DNA of 64,000 nt, from assembly GCA_034440235.1 (NCBI GenBank), contig JAWXBR010000029.1, positions 50,145 through 114,144 on the forward strand, written 5' to 3'. A program made the position numbers and the translations under genes. Every line of letters starts with the position of its first letter. Positions within the stretch are counted from its first letter, which is position 1. Below the pieces are notes generated by a model. It was given only the letters and a program-made list of their open reading frames with translations. It did not search any database and was not told the DNA's origin. This DNA comes from JAWXBR01 sp034440235. GTDB taxonomy: Bacteria > Bacteroidota > Ignavibacteria > Kapaibacteriales > Kapaibacteriaceae. This document shows, piece by piece, positions 1 through 7,666 of the stretch.

Positions 1-1
1 G

Positions 2-226
2 CAAGGTACCACGACGATGTCGGTGGTTCTTGCAGAAGCAGGTGCAACAACTGTAAAAGTTTACGATCTCTTCGGCCGCGAGTTGTGGTCAGATGTGGCT
101 TCACATTCGGAACTTTCGGACCGCTATATGGAGCGCAGCTTAGATGCAGCGCTAACCGGACGCGGACCCATCATGGTAATCATTACCACGCCAACGCAAC
201 GCCTTGGCAAGTTGACACTGGAGTGA
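2..226 (+). CDS. C-terminal end of an exported protein with a T9SS-type sorting domain (5' truncated)
   Basis: The open frame enters from the left edge, so only about 74 codons of the C-terminus are visible. They read like the second half of a type IX secretion C-terminal domain: a 'VKVYDLFGREL' strand, a spacer, then 'GPIMVIITTPTQRLGKLTLE' directly before the stop, matching the family pattern of hydrophobic strand, G-R turn and a final strand ending in a basic residue. What the body of the protein does cannot be seen. The stop is four bases before the next ATG, so it is almost certainly co-transcribed with the following OmpA-family barrel. The first in-frame ATG (17) is internal and not a real start. 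Confidence 0.7.
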   Translation, partial: QGTTTMSVVLAEAGATTVKVYDLFGRELWSDVASHSELSDRYMERSLDAALTGRGPIMVIITTPTQRLGKLTLE

Positions 227-230
227 TTGT

Positions 231-2360
231 ATGATGCATCGATACCTGATCGTTCTCTGTCTTCTTTTGACAGGGGTCCAGCAAGGGGCTGCTCAGTGGT
301 GGACTGATGGCACACCAGAAGACGTCTGGCTGCTTCAGATCGGATTCTCTGGGTACGGGGCAGCAACGTTGCACACCGGCGACTTTACGCTCCCCGAGGC
401 ACCAACGTGTTGCTCGTCGTATTCTACAGCATTGGGAATAGGTCCGTCGCTGTCAGCGTTCTTGCGCCAAGAAATAACAAAAACCTTCCGCCTACATGCA
501 CGCGTTTCGTACGCGATGTACAATGCAACATTCACAGCAACCGAAGACCTGCTGGTATCGGGCAACGTCAATGGCCGATCATTGCATACACTCGAGACAC
601 GGGCTGGTTGGCTGGGCGGTGAATTGCTGGGCGATCTTCGAGTAGGTGGGAGTCTAAGACTCATGGCCGGAATGTCATTTGGCGTTCTTACCCAGGCAAC
701 CTTTTCGCAGAATGAAGAACTTGAGATTCCTGCAACCGGCACATTTGAAAATGGGTCGCGTGTTCGAGGTGTAACCACAAACATCGCACGCACAAGTGCG
801 CCGTCTAACATCCTTGGCATCGTTGCAGGCGCAGGTTACGATATACCTCTTACAGAAAATCATTCTGTTGTACTAACACCCGAAGCACTAGTAACGCTGG
901 GGCTTACAGATCTCGTAGTAGGGCAAAGTTGGAAAGCGACTATGGTGCGTGTAGGCGCGTCGCTTGCGTTCTCGTTGAATGCTCCGCCAGCGCCGCTTCC
1001 TGTAGAACGTCGTAAAGAAATGTTTATAGATTCTGTGATCGTAGACGTTTTGCCAGACGCACAAGAGAGGCGAACAGAAGGACCTGAACGTGTTGTGGCC
1101 GATACGACAGTTACAACAGAAGCAGTTGTGATAACAGAGCGTGCATATCGCACCGATACGGTTTTTGCACCACAACGTCCGGATATCGTAGCTCGACTTA
1201 AGACATTTGCTGTGGGAACAGATGGCAAAACCAACGACGTGTTCACCATCAATGTGTCGACACAGTTTATAACCGAGGCATTGCCTTTACTACCCGTGGT
1301 TTTCTTTGAATCTCAGTCAATTTCATTGTCGTTTAGGTACAATCAACTCAAGAGTTCATCTGAATTCATCGAGGGTGCAATACCACCTCGCACCACAGAC
1401 GTTCACCATGAAGTGCTGAATATTATCGGACGCAGACTAACTGACAATCAAAGCAGTACAATTCGCTTGCGCGGTACTGCCGATCCAACAACAGAAAACG
1501 GAGATTGCGATCTTGCGCGCAAACGTGCGCAGGCAGTGAAAGATTACCTCGTTCGCATCTGGAATATCGACGGAGCGCGGATCGCCATTGCTTCTGGCTC
1601 AGGTTCTTGTGCGCCAGAACGTACAACACGCCAGCCATCCGAAGAGGGGTACTCTGAAAACCGTCGTGTAGAAATTGAGACAGACGACCTTACGTTGCTT
1701 ATGCCTGTAGCACGCCGGCGCTTCAACGAAGCACGAACAGTAGATCCACCTCGCATTCTATTCGATCCTGCAGGTACGTCTACACGTTACATCACAGACT
1801 GGAAACTCGTGGCTACATCAGGCGAAACGATCGTGTTTTCGCAGGAGGGCAAGGGTACGCCTTCATCTATTCTTCAAGACCTGAGCATGAATCAGGCAGA
1901 TATGATGCGTGACAATCAGCCTGTTGTGGCGAAACTTACAGTCAATGGTCTGCGCGGAGTTACTGCAAACACGACAGCGCAGTTGATTGTAAAGAAGGAT
2001 ACAGTGCGTCAGGAGATTGAAAGACTAACGTTGACGTTGTTCGATGTAGCAAGCGACAAAGTATCTCCAATTGCTGAGCAACAAATTCGGAAGTTCGTCG
2101 AAGCAGTTCCGGTGAACTCTATTGTTCTGGTTCGTGGATTTGCTGACATGCTGGGCAACGCAGAATTCAATCGCACCCTCTCACAAAAACGAGCCACTGC
2201 CGTATGTGATGAAATCAGGAAGAACCTGCGAAAGACGGTCGACCTTCAGTGTGATGAAATTCGTACCGATAGATACCCCCCGGGAGTCGAGTCGTACAAA
2301 ACACCCGAGGAGCGCTTCCTAAGTCGGACTGTTCAAATCGAGGTCAAGAAAAGTAGGTAG
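231..2360 (+). CDS. Outer-membrane barrel with two OmpA-like peptidoglycan-binding domains
   Basis: A 709-residue protein with a signal peptide (residues 1-21, ending GAAQ). Residues about 35-250 look like a short outer-membrane beta barrel and include a 'PTCCSSYS' motif that recurs in the 281-residue barrel at 26661-27506, making the two paralogous there. After a linker come two OmpA-like segments: one around residues 385-495 ('LRGTADPTTENGDCDLARKRA' region, ending 'ENRRVEIE') and one around 610-709 ('VRGFADMLGNAEFNRTLSQ' region, ending 'SRTVQIEVKK'). OmpA domains anchor the outer membrane to peptidoglycan. It directly follows a T9SS-type cargo gene, as PorP/SprF-type barrels often do, so it may anchor or help display that cargo; this is inference. 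Confidence 0.75.
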   Translation: MMHRYLIVLCLLLTGVQQGAAQWWTDGTPEDVWLLQIGFSGYGAATLHTGDFTLPEAPTCCSSYSTALGIGPSLSAFLRQEITKTFRLHARVSYAMYNATFTATEDLLVSGNVNGRSLHTLETRAGWLGGELLGDLRVGGSLRLMAGMSFGVLTQATFSQNEELEIPATGTFENGSRVRGVTTNIARTSAPSNILGIVAGAGYDIPLTENHSVVLTPEALVTLGLTDLVVGQSWKATMVRVGASLAFSLNAPPAPLPVERRKEMFIDSVIVDVLPDAQERRTEGPERVVADTTVTTEAVVITERAYRTDTVFAPQRPDIVARLKTFAVGTDGKTNDVFTINVSTQFITEALPLLPVVFFESQSISLSFRYNQLKSSSEFIEGAIPPRTTDVHHEVLNIIGRRLTDNQSSTIRLRGTADPTTENGDCDLARKRAQAVKDYLVRIWNIDGARIAIASGSGSCAPERTTRQPSEEGYSENRRVEIETDDLTLLMPVARRRFNEARTVDPPRILFDPAGTSTRYITDWKLVATSGETIVFSQEGKGTPSSILQDLSMNQADMMRDNQPVVAKLTVNGLRGVTANTTAQLIVKKDTVRQEIERLTLTLFDVASDKVSPIAEQQIRKFVEAVPVNSIVLVRGFADMLGNAEFNRTLSQKRATAVCDEIRKNLRKTVDLQCDEIRTDRYPPGVESYKTPEERFLSRTVQIEVKKSR

Positions 2361-2411
2361 TCGCGCATCGCGTTTTACGACCTAGTGCTGTAGTTGCGCG
2401 TCGCGTTTTAC
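2358..2411 (-). repeat. Tail echo of the CDF transporter gene (21 bases, two copies)
   Basis: The segment 2391-2411, inside the last codons of the CDF transporter gene, recurs at 2358-2378 after its stop with 19 of 21 bases identical and a spacing of 33. On the minus strand the copies read VKRDAQL (in the gene) and VKRDARL (after the stop), in the same frame, with one synonymous (GAC/GAT) and one Gln-to-Arg change. The second copy fills the 21-base gap between the two convergent genes and touches the stop codon of the OmpA-family gene. Confidence 0.8.
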
Positions 2412-3374
2412 CGGACACGTAGAGCCCAATGCACTCATGCACGAGCGGTCGCATGGCATTACATACACGCGGGGAATGGCCGTTGGAAATCGCTCACGCA
2501 GCTCCGACAGAATATTAGCCTCGAGCGCATAAAGCTGTTCAAGCGTATAGTCGAAAGGCATGACGAGGTCGATTTCTATAAAGATGTCCTTCCCCGACTG
2601 ACGTGTGTGCACACTCTTGAATTCACACATATGCCGATAGTTCTGCGCAATGATGGCAATGATTTCGTACTGCATCTCATCGGGCAGCGTCCGATCGAGC
2701 AACTGCCGAAACGCCTCACGTCCGTGTGTAAATGGCACCTTTAACGTTACGAGTAGCAGTACAATCGCAGATACACCATCAACAATCACTGCAGCTTCTG
2801 TCATTTCAGCCATGAACAGCAAGCCCCCTACCACCAAGCCTCCCATTACGCCAAGCTCTAACCAAGAGTCAACGCGCCACAGCTCCGCATCATAACGAAA
2901 CATGGGCATGTGAAATCGGTTTGCATAGCGATCGAGCGAATTGGCCGTGATACGCATCACAATTAACGAAAGCACACTCCAGCTCAACAAAAGCCAAAGG
3001 TTGTGCGCAACCGGTGGCTGTCGAAATACATTTACAGCCTCGATAAGCGTATAGAATGTAAGAATGGTTAATAGTGTAGCGCTGGCAAGAATTGCAAGCG
3101 ACTCATACTTACCGTAACCATAGTTGAACGTCAGGTCCGGATTGCGCGAACTTCTCTGCACAGCCGCCAGAAACAACAGCGAGTTGCCAATATCGATAAG
3201 TGTAATAAATCCGTTCGTCTGGATAATAAGCGAATGCTCAAGCGCACCTAGAACCAGACTGCCTATGGCCAGAATGACACAGGCAACCAGTGAGAGTGCT
3301 GATGCAAATTCAGGAGCATCTCTGCGCAGGATATTCCGAATCATGCGACGTGCTCTACCGACGAACTCTTTCAT
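2382..3374 (-). CDS. Cation diffusion facilitator (CDF) family transporter
   Basis: A 330-residue membrane protein with about six transmembrane segments in residues 20-215 and a cytoplasmic C-terminal domain (about 220-305, 'RHMCEFKSVHTRQSGKDIFIE') typical of CDF metal/proton antiporters. The family hallmark 'FNYGYGKYE' follows the second helix. The usual metal ligands are poorly matched: the second helix has 'LIDIGNSLL' with one Asp and a Gly where the His often sits, and the fifth-helix region reads 'DSWLELGVMG', so the metal may differ or the site may be altered. The ATG overlaps the stop of the upstream epimerase gene (ATGA), indicating translational coupling. The last codons are echoed downstream of the stop. 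Confidence 0.8.
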   Translation of the reverse strand: MKEFVGRARRMIRNILRRDAPEFASALSLVACVILAIGSLVLGALEHSLIIQTNGFITLIDIGNSLLFLAAVQRSSRNPDLTFNYGYGKYESLAILASATLLTILTFYTLIEAVNVFRQPPVAHNLWLLLSWSVLSLIVMRITANSLDRYANRFHMPMFRYDAELWRVDSWLELGVMGGLVVGGLLFMAEMTEAAVIVDGVSAIVLLLVTLKVPFTHGREAFRQLLDRTLPDEMQYEIIAIIAQNYRHMCEFKSVHTRQSGKDIFIEIDLVMPFDYTLEQLYALEANILSELRERFPTAIPRVYVMPCDRSCMSALGSTCPVKRDAQLQH

Positions 3375-4315
3375 GCACCCATGCCGAGGGCTGATTTGAA
3401 GTATTCAATCGTACGCTTCAAGCCTTCCCCGCGCTGAACTGTTGGTGCCCAGCCTAACAGTGTACGTGCAAGCGTTATGTCAGGCTGACGAACTTTTGGG
3501 TCGTCTTCTGGTAAGGGTCTAAAGACAATGGGGCTTGAAGAACCTGTCAATCGTATGATCTCACGGGCGAGGTCGGCCATCGTTATTTCGTCTGGGTTGC
3601 CAATGTTTACGGGGTCTTGCATACTGCTCTTGAGCAGGCGGACGATGCCGTCTACGAGATCGTCGACATAACACACAGAACGCGTTTGCGTGCCATCACC
3701 AAATACCGTTACTTCTTTACCACGTAAAGCCTGCGACACAAAGGCGGGAATTGCACGTCCGTCTTCGATACGCATGCGTGGACCGTAGGTATTAAAAATT
3801 CTTACAATGCGCGTATCGACGCCGTGATAGCGCCTGTATGCCATTGTCATGGCTTCGGCGAAACGCTTGGCTTCGTCATATACACCACGGATTCCCACTG
3901 GGTTTACATTTCCCCAGTACGATTCCTCCTGCGGATGCACAAGTGGATCGCCGTACACCTCGCTTGTACTTGCTAGCAAGAATCGCGCACCCTTGGCTTT
4001 TGCAAGTCCCAATGCTTTGTGCGTACCTAACGATCCAACCTTCAAGGTCTGGATAGGATAGCGCAAATAGTCTATGGGCGAAGCTGGTGATGCGAAATGA
4101 AGCACGGCATCGACTGGACCTTCAACGTGCATATAATTGGTAACGTCGTACTGAACGATTTCGAATCGTTCGTTACCAATCAGATGTGCAATATTGGCCG
4201 GTGAGCCAGTGATAAAGTTGTCTATGCAGACAACTCGAGAACCATCTGCTATGAAACGCTCGCACAAGTGCGAGCCAAGAAAGCCGGCTCCGCCGGTAAT
4301 GAGGACACGCTGCAT
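3371..4315 (-). CDS. NAD-dependent sugar epimerase/decarboxylase, UDP-glucuronate decarboxylase (UXS) type
   Basis: A 314-residue short-chain dehydrogenase of the extended type. The NAD motif GGAGFLGSH lies at residues 8-16, the TSE triad part at 117-119, and the catalytic Y-x3-K at 146-150 (YDEAK). 'NPVGIRGVYDEAKR' and 'RIFNTYGPRM' are the strongly conserved blocks of UDP-glucuronate decarboxylases, which convert UDP-glucuronate to UDP-xylose, so that is the most likely reaction; a dTDP-glucose dehydratase is less likely. It would supply a nucleotide sugar for surface polysaccharide or glycoprotein in the cytoplasm. It is co-directional with the upstream FG-GAP gene (68-base gap holding a three-copy repeat) and overlaps the CDF gene by four bases. 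Confidence 0.85.
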   Translation of the reverse strand: MQRVLITGGAGFLGSHLCERFIADGSRVVCIDNFITGSPANIAHLIGNERFEIVQYDVTNYMHVEGPVDAVLHFASPASPIDYLRYPIQTLKVGSLGTHKALGLAKAKGARFLLASTSEVYGDPLVHPQEESYWGNVNPVGIRGVYDEAKRFAEAMTMAYRRYHGVDTRIVRIFNTYGPRMRIEDGRAIPAFVSQALRGKEVTVFGDGTQTRSVCYVDDLVDGIVRLLKSSMQDPVNIGNPDEITMADLAREIIRLTGSSSPIVFRPLPEDDPKVRQPDITLARTLLGWAPTVQRGEGLKRTIEYFKSALGMGA

Positions 4316-4335
4316 CTCTACAAATTACGGAACGT

Positions 4336-4401
4336 GCTGCTAGGGAAGGTGCACCACGTCGTTAGGGACGGTGAACAGTGCTGTTAGGGAAGGTGCACGC
4401 C
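4336..4401 (-). repeat. Tail echo: three 22-base tandem copies at the 3' end of the FG-GAP gene
   Basis: Three 22-base units occupy 4380-4401, 4358-4379 and 4336-4357. The first overlaps the last codons and stop of the FG-GAP gene. Read on the minus strand in their own frames they give VHLP-stop (TAA), VHRP-stop (TAA) and VHLP-stop (TAG). Because 22 is not a multiple of three, the three copies place the same tail and stop in all three frames. The units fill nearly all of the gap before the next gene. Confidence 0.85.
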
Positions 4402-7400
4402 TATACTATGATAAAACCTTCCGTCTGCCTCGACGGTTATAAACACAGCTCCGGACGGCCATTCATGCGCAAGGAGATTGAGACTACCAAGAGTTGCGGC
4501 ATCGTTGACTCTGCGTTCGACGAGCAGCGAGCCATTCATGTCGTGCACACGTATGGTTGCGGAGTTGCACCAGGGCAGACCAATGGTTACGCGGTCTGTA
4601 AATGGCATGGGCGACATCTGTAGGGAAGTGGTGCGGGCGCCAGTTTGAACGTCTTCGCTGACGTCTGAGATGGTAAAGCCAGTTTTGAACCACCAGATGT
4701 CGGACCACGGACCGAAACCGAATCCCGTAACAAGTCGAACGCGCCAATAATATTTCTGATTTAGTAAGAGGTATTGTCCAATCTCGATGGTGTCTGGTGT
4801 AGTGCCAGTATCCAAAATGTCTAGGCACAAAGAATCGAGTGCGAAATGCATGACGTACGTGGCAAGAAAACTAGCATCGAGTCCGGCCGGTTTTCTCCAT
4901 CGCAACTGCACTTTCGAAAGAACATTTGTTTCGCCATTGTATGGGGCGATCTGTTCGATTCGACCTGGGAAGGCTTTTGTGGAGAATTTCCATGTCTCAG
5001 ACCAGATCCCATTCACCCCGCTTTGAATAGGCTGCACACGCCAATACAGAGTGGTCGCGGGTAGAATGTCACGCACGGTAGACTCAAGGTTGTCGACGAC
5101 AGTATCTATCAACGCACTTGCAAAGGAGGTGTCTTTTGCAACTTGAATACGATATTCCGATAGCGCATTAATCTGTCGACTGTCGTTCTGATGCGTCCAA
5201 CGCAGTTGCACCTCGGGCAAGTAAATATTCTCGCCATCTGGAGGTGAGAAGAGAAACAAACCACTTGGAATGACTTTGCCGACAGTCATCGGCCACGCAG
5301 TTGACCACTGAGATGTTGTACCATTTGCAAAGTGTGCCCGCAGCCGCCATACGTACTCTGTTGAGTTCGGAATTGCGGTTTCGGTTGTGTGTGTTGTATT
5401 TGCTATCCCACTCCTTGAGTAAACAAGTCGATTAAACGATGGCAACTTGGAAACTTGCACGTCATATGTAACACCGGCACCCATATCAGACCAGGCGAAT
5501 TGTGGTTGTGTTGAAACCTCAACAGCATTGAACAACGGTTGTTGTTGGCGCGGAGCTCCTGCAATACGCACAATGGTACCTGACGTGTTCAGCACATAGG
5601 CGCCATTGGCGGCTATGTTGCGAAATGTGCTAGAAGAGTTGTCACTGTATTTGACAACAATGCTATCTGCCTTAACGTTCGTGCCAAGGCCAAACGTCAT
5701 AACAGCACTATTGCATGAACCCCGTCCAGTAGAAATCGTACCCGGAAAAAATATTCGTTTTGCAGTAGTGCCGGCAAAGACTGAGACATGCGAGCCGAAG
5801 CAATCCTTTGTGACCGCTGGTCTGCTGTCGTTTCGTAAACGAATGCTAATGCCGTTGTTCGTGTTCGATTGGTTGTTCCGAAGAACTGCAGTTCGATTGA
5901 CAATGAAATCCGGATCGCCATCCATGTCTATATCGGTCCGCAACGCAAAACCAACGTCTATTACCGGTAGGCCAAACGCGAACGCATCGCGAGAATACGA
6001 GCGTCTACCGTTCACAACACGTTGCGTAAGAATGCTAATGAAGGCACGGTCTTGAATTGACAGTTGCGTATCAGGAACAACACATGCGAAGTCTTGAAGG
6101 CCGTCCAGGTTGATGTCAGCACTTGTGTAGCCATTTGTTGAACCCACAAAAGGTAGGCCGACATTCGTCCAAATGGTGTCGAATGTCAGCGCGCTTACGC
6201 TTCTGTTTCGCCACACGATCGAGGCATCTTGAAGTGGATCGGGATTGTCTACGCGTATAGAATTTGCGACAAGAATATCCGTGAGTCCATCATTGTTAAA
6301 GTCGCCCCATTCCGCCCCCTCACCATTTCCGTGAGAGCCTGCGACGAGACTGCCGATGCGTCCGGGTGTATTAATGACGGTGAATTTCCCCGAACCGTTG
6401 TTCACAAAAAGTCTGTCGGGTTGATCACCGCGGGTAACTACCATGAGGTCTGTAAATCCGTCGCCATTGATGTCACCAAGGCTAGCGCTACCACAGATGT
6501 CATACGGTGCCGGCTCTGCATCTGCGAGCCCAGAGGAAATTGTTGCCTCGGTGAATTTGCCAGATCCATCATTCAGCCAAAGCATGTCTTGTTCATCGCG
6601 ACCAACGAAAAAGTCTGGATCGCCATCATTCTCTGCATCGAACCACAGTAACACATTTATGGCGCCCCCGCCACTAATACCGCTGGCTGTGGTGATATCT
6701 GTGAAATGATGTAGTGAATCGGTGCGCAGTAGGCGTAGTGCCTGCGTTTCGTGATCATGGATGATACAGTCTAAATCTCCATCGCGATCGATGTCGGCCC
6801 ATGCGCTAATGTCCGCTCCAAATCGAGAATTCGCAGGCTGTACAGTTATCGCTCTCAATTCGAGCGTTCCTGCATTTCTATTCAAGGTCATCAAGCTGTC
6901 AAACATTACATCGTCGAAGCCATCGCCGTCGATGTCGACCACCGATGCATTGTTGCTGCCATATTCCCACGCTGCAATCTCATTGTATTCGGCAAGCATG
7001 CTGCCCGATTGCGGTTGCACACGCACGGCATGAATCTCGTAATCGTGTTCGACGATTATTTGAATGGCAAACTTCTGCGAAACAGGAAAAATTTTTGGTT
7101 TAGCGCTATTTCTATCGATGGCGACGCTGTATGAAACGGTGTCGAGCGGACTAAAGATGGACGAACTTGTTCGCGTAGACCAGAACATGTCGCCAGTATT
7201 CGTCTTGTGTGATAGTATGAACGCTTCGTAGCCTGCAAGGACGATGTTTCGCGAACGTAGGTCAATGTCAACCGTTTGACTGTCTCTTGTGATGTCTACA
7301 ACTACAGGAAACGAAAGTCCCGCACGGCTCCAATACTCAGACATCGGAGCGAACGGTGTTAATCGCGAGGTGCTCGAAAAGTGTATGGTATCTGAGCCAG

Positions 7401-7599
7401 GTAATTTCGACTGGTAGAAAATGCGAAGTCCGACAACTCGACACGGGGGCAGATTACGCACGACATGGCTTTCTTCCCATGCACCGTCGCGAATCAGTGC
7501 GAAATAGCTCGGTGTACTAAACCGAGGAATGGTATCGGTTCTGGCTGATAACTGCACAACCGCTAGACAGAACAGAAGACTAAAGAGAAATATCTGCAT
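4384..7599 (-). CDS. Secreted FG-GAP/ASPIC-UnbV/Fn3 protein with T9SS-type C-terminus
   Basis: A 1,071-residue exported protein with a signal peptide (residues 1-19). From about residue 215 to 560 it carries FG-GAP/VCBS calcium-binding loops of the D-x-D-x-D-G type (for example DIDGDGFDDVMF, DIDRDGDLDC, DINGDGFTDL, DFNNDGLTDI, DIDMDGDPDF), which fold as a propeller. An ASPIC/UnbV segment follows around 575-660 ('GSHVSVFAG', 'GTNVKADSIVVKYSD'). Three fibronectin type III-like modules fill 675-980 ('YVWRLRAHFANGTTSQWS', 'TLYWRVQPI', 'YYWRVRLVTGFGFGPWS'). The last 85 residues resemble a T9SS sorting domain ('IRVHDMNGSLLVERR'). It is likely surface-exposed or secreted; ligand unknown. The next gene upstream is a full-length paralogue. 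The gene tail (GVHLP-stop) is repeated downstream. Confidence 0.8.
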   Translation of the reverse strand: MQIFLFSLLFCLAVVQLSARTDTIPRFSTPSYFALIRDGAWEESHVVRNLPPCRVVGLRIFYQSKLPGSDTIHFSSTSRLTPFAPMSEYWSRAGLSFPVVVDITRDSQTVDIDLRSRNIVLAGYEAFILSHKTNTGDMFWSTRTSSSIFSPLDTVSYSVAIDRNSAKPKIFPVSQKFAIQIIVEHDYEIHAVRVQPQSGSMLAEYNEIAAWEYGSNNASVVDIDGDGFDDVMFDSLMTLNRNAGTLELRAITVQPANSRFGADISAWADIDRDGDLDCIIHDHETQALRLLRTDSLHHFTDITTASGISGGGAINVLLWFDAENDGDPDFFVGRDEQDMLWLNDGSGKFTEATISSGLADAEPAPYDICGSASLGDINGDGFTDLMVVTRGDQPDRLFVNNGSGKFTVINTPGRIGSLVAGSHGNGEGAEWGDFNNDGLTDILVANSIRVDNPDPLQDASIVWRNRSVSALTFDTIWTNVGLPFVGSTNGYTSADINLDGLQDFACVVPDTQLSIQDRAFISILTQRVVNGRRSYSRDAFAFGLPVIDVGFALRTDIDMDGDPDFIVNRTAVLRNNQSNTNNGISIRLRNDSRPAVTKDCFGSHVSVFAGTTAKRIFFPGTISTGRGSCNSAVMTFGLGTNVKADSIVVKYSDNSSSTFRNIAANGAYVLNTSGTIVRIAGAPRQQQPLFNAVEVSTQPQFAWSDMGAGVTYDVQVSKLPSFNRLVYSRSGIANTTHTTETAIPNSTEYVWRLRAHFANGTTSQWSTAWPMTVGKVIPSGLFLFSPPDGENIYLPEVQLRWTHQNDSRQINALSEYRIQVAKDTSFASALIDTVVDNLESTVRDILPATTLYWRVQPIQSGVNGIWSETWKFSTKAFPGRIEQIAPYNGETNVLSKVQLRWRKPAGLDASFLATYVMHFALDSLCLDILDTGTTPDTIEIGQYLLLNQKYYWRVRLVTGFGFGPWSDIWWFKTGFTISDVSEDVQTGARTTSLQMSPMPFTDRVTIGLPWCNSATIRVHDMNGSLLVERRVNDAATLGSLNLLAHEWPSGAVFITVEADGRFYHSIGVHLP

Positions 7600-7666
7600 T
7601 GTTGGCTCTAATCAAGACCTATGCCACGAATACTGGCTGCTGGCCTCTATTGTATGAATACTGCCC

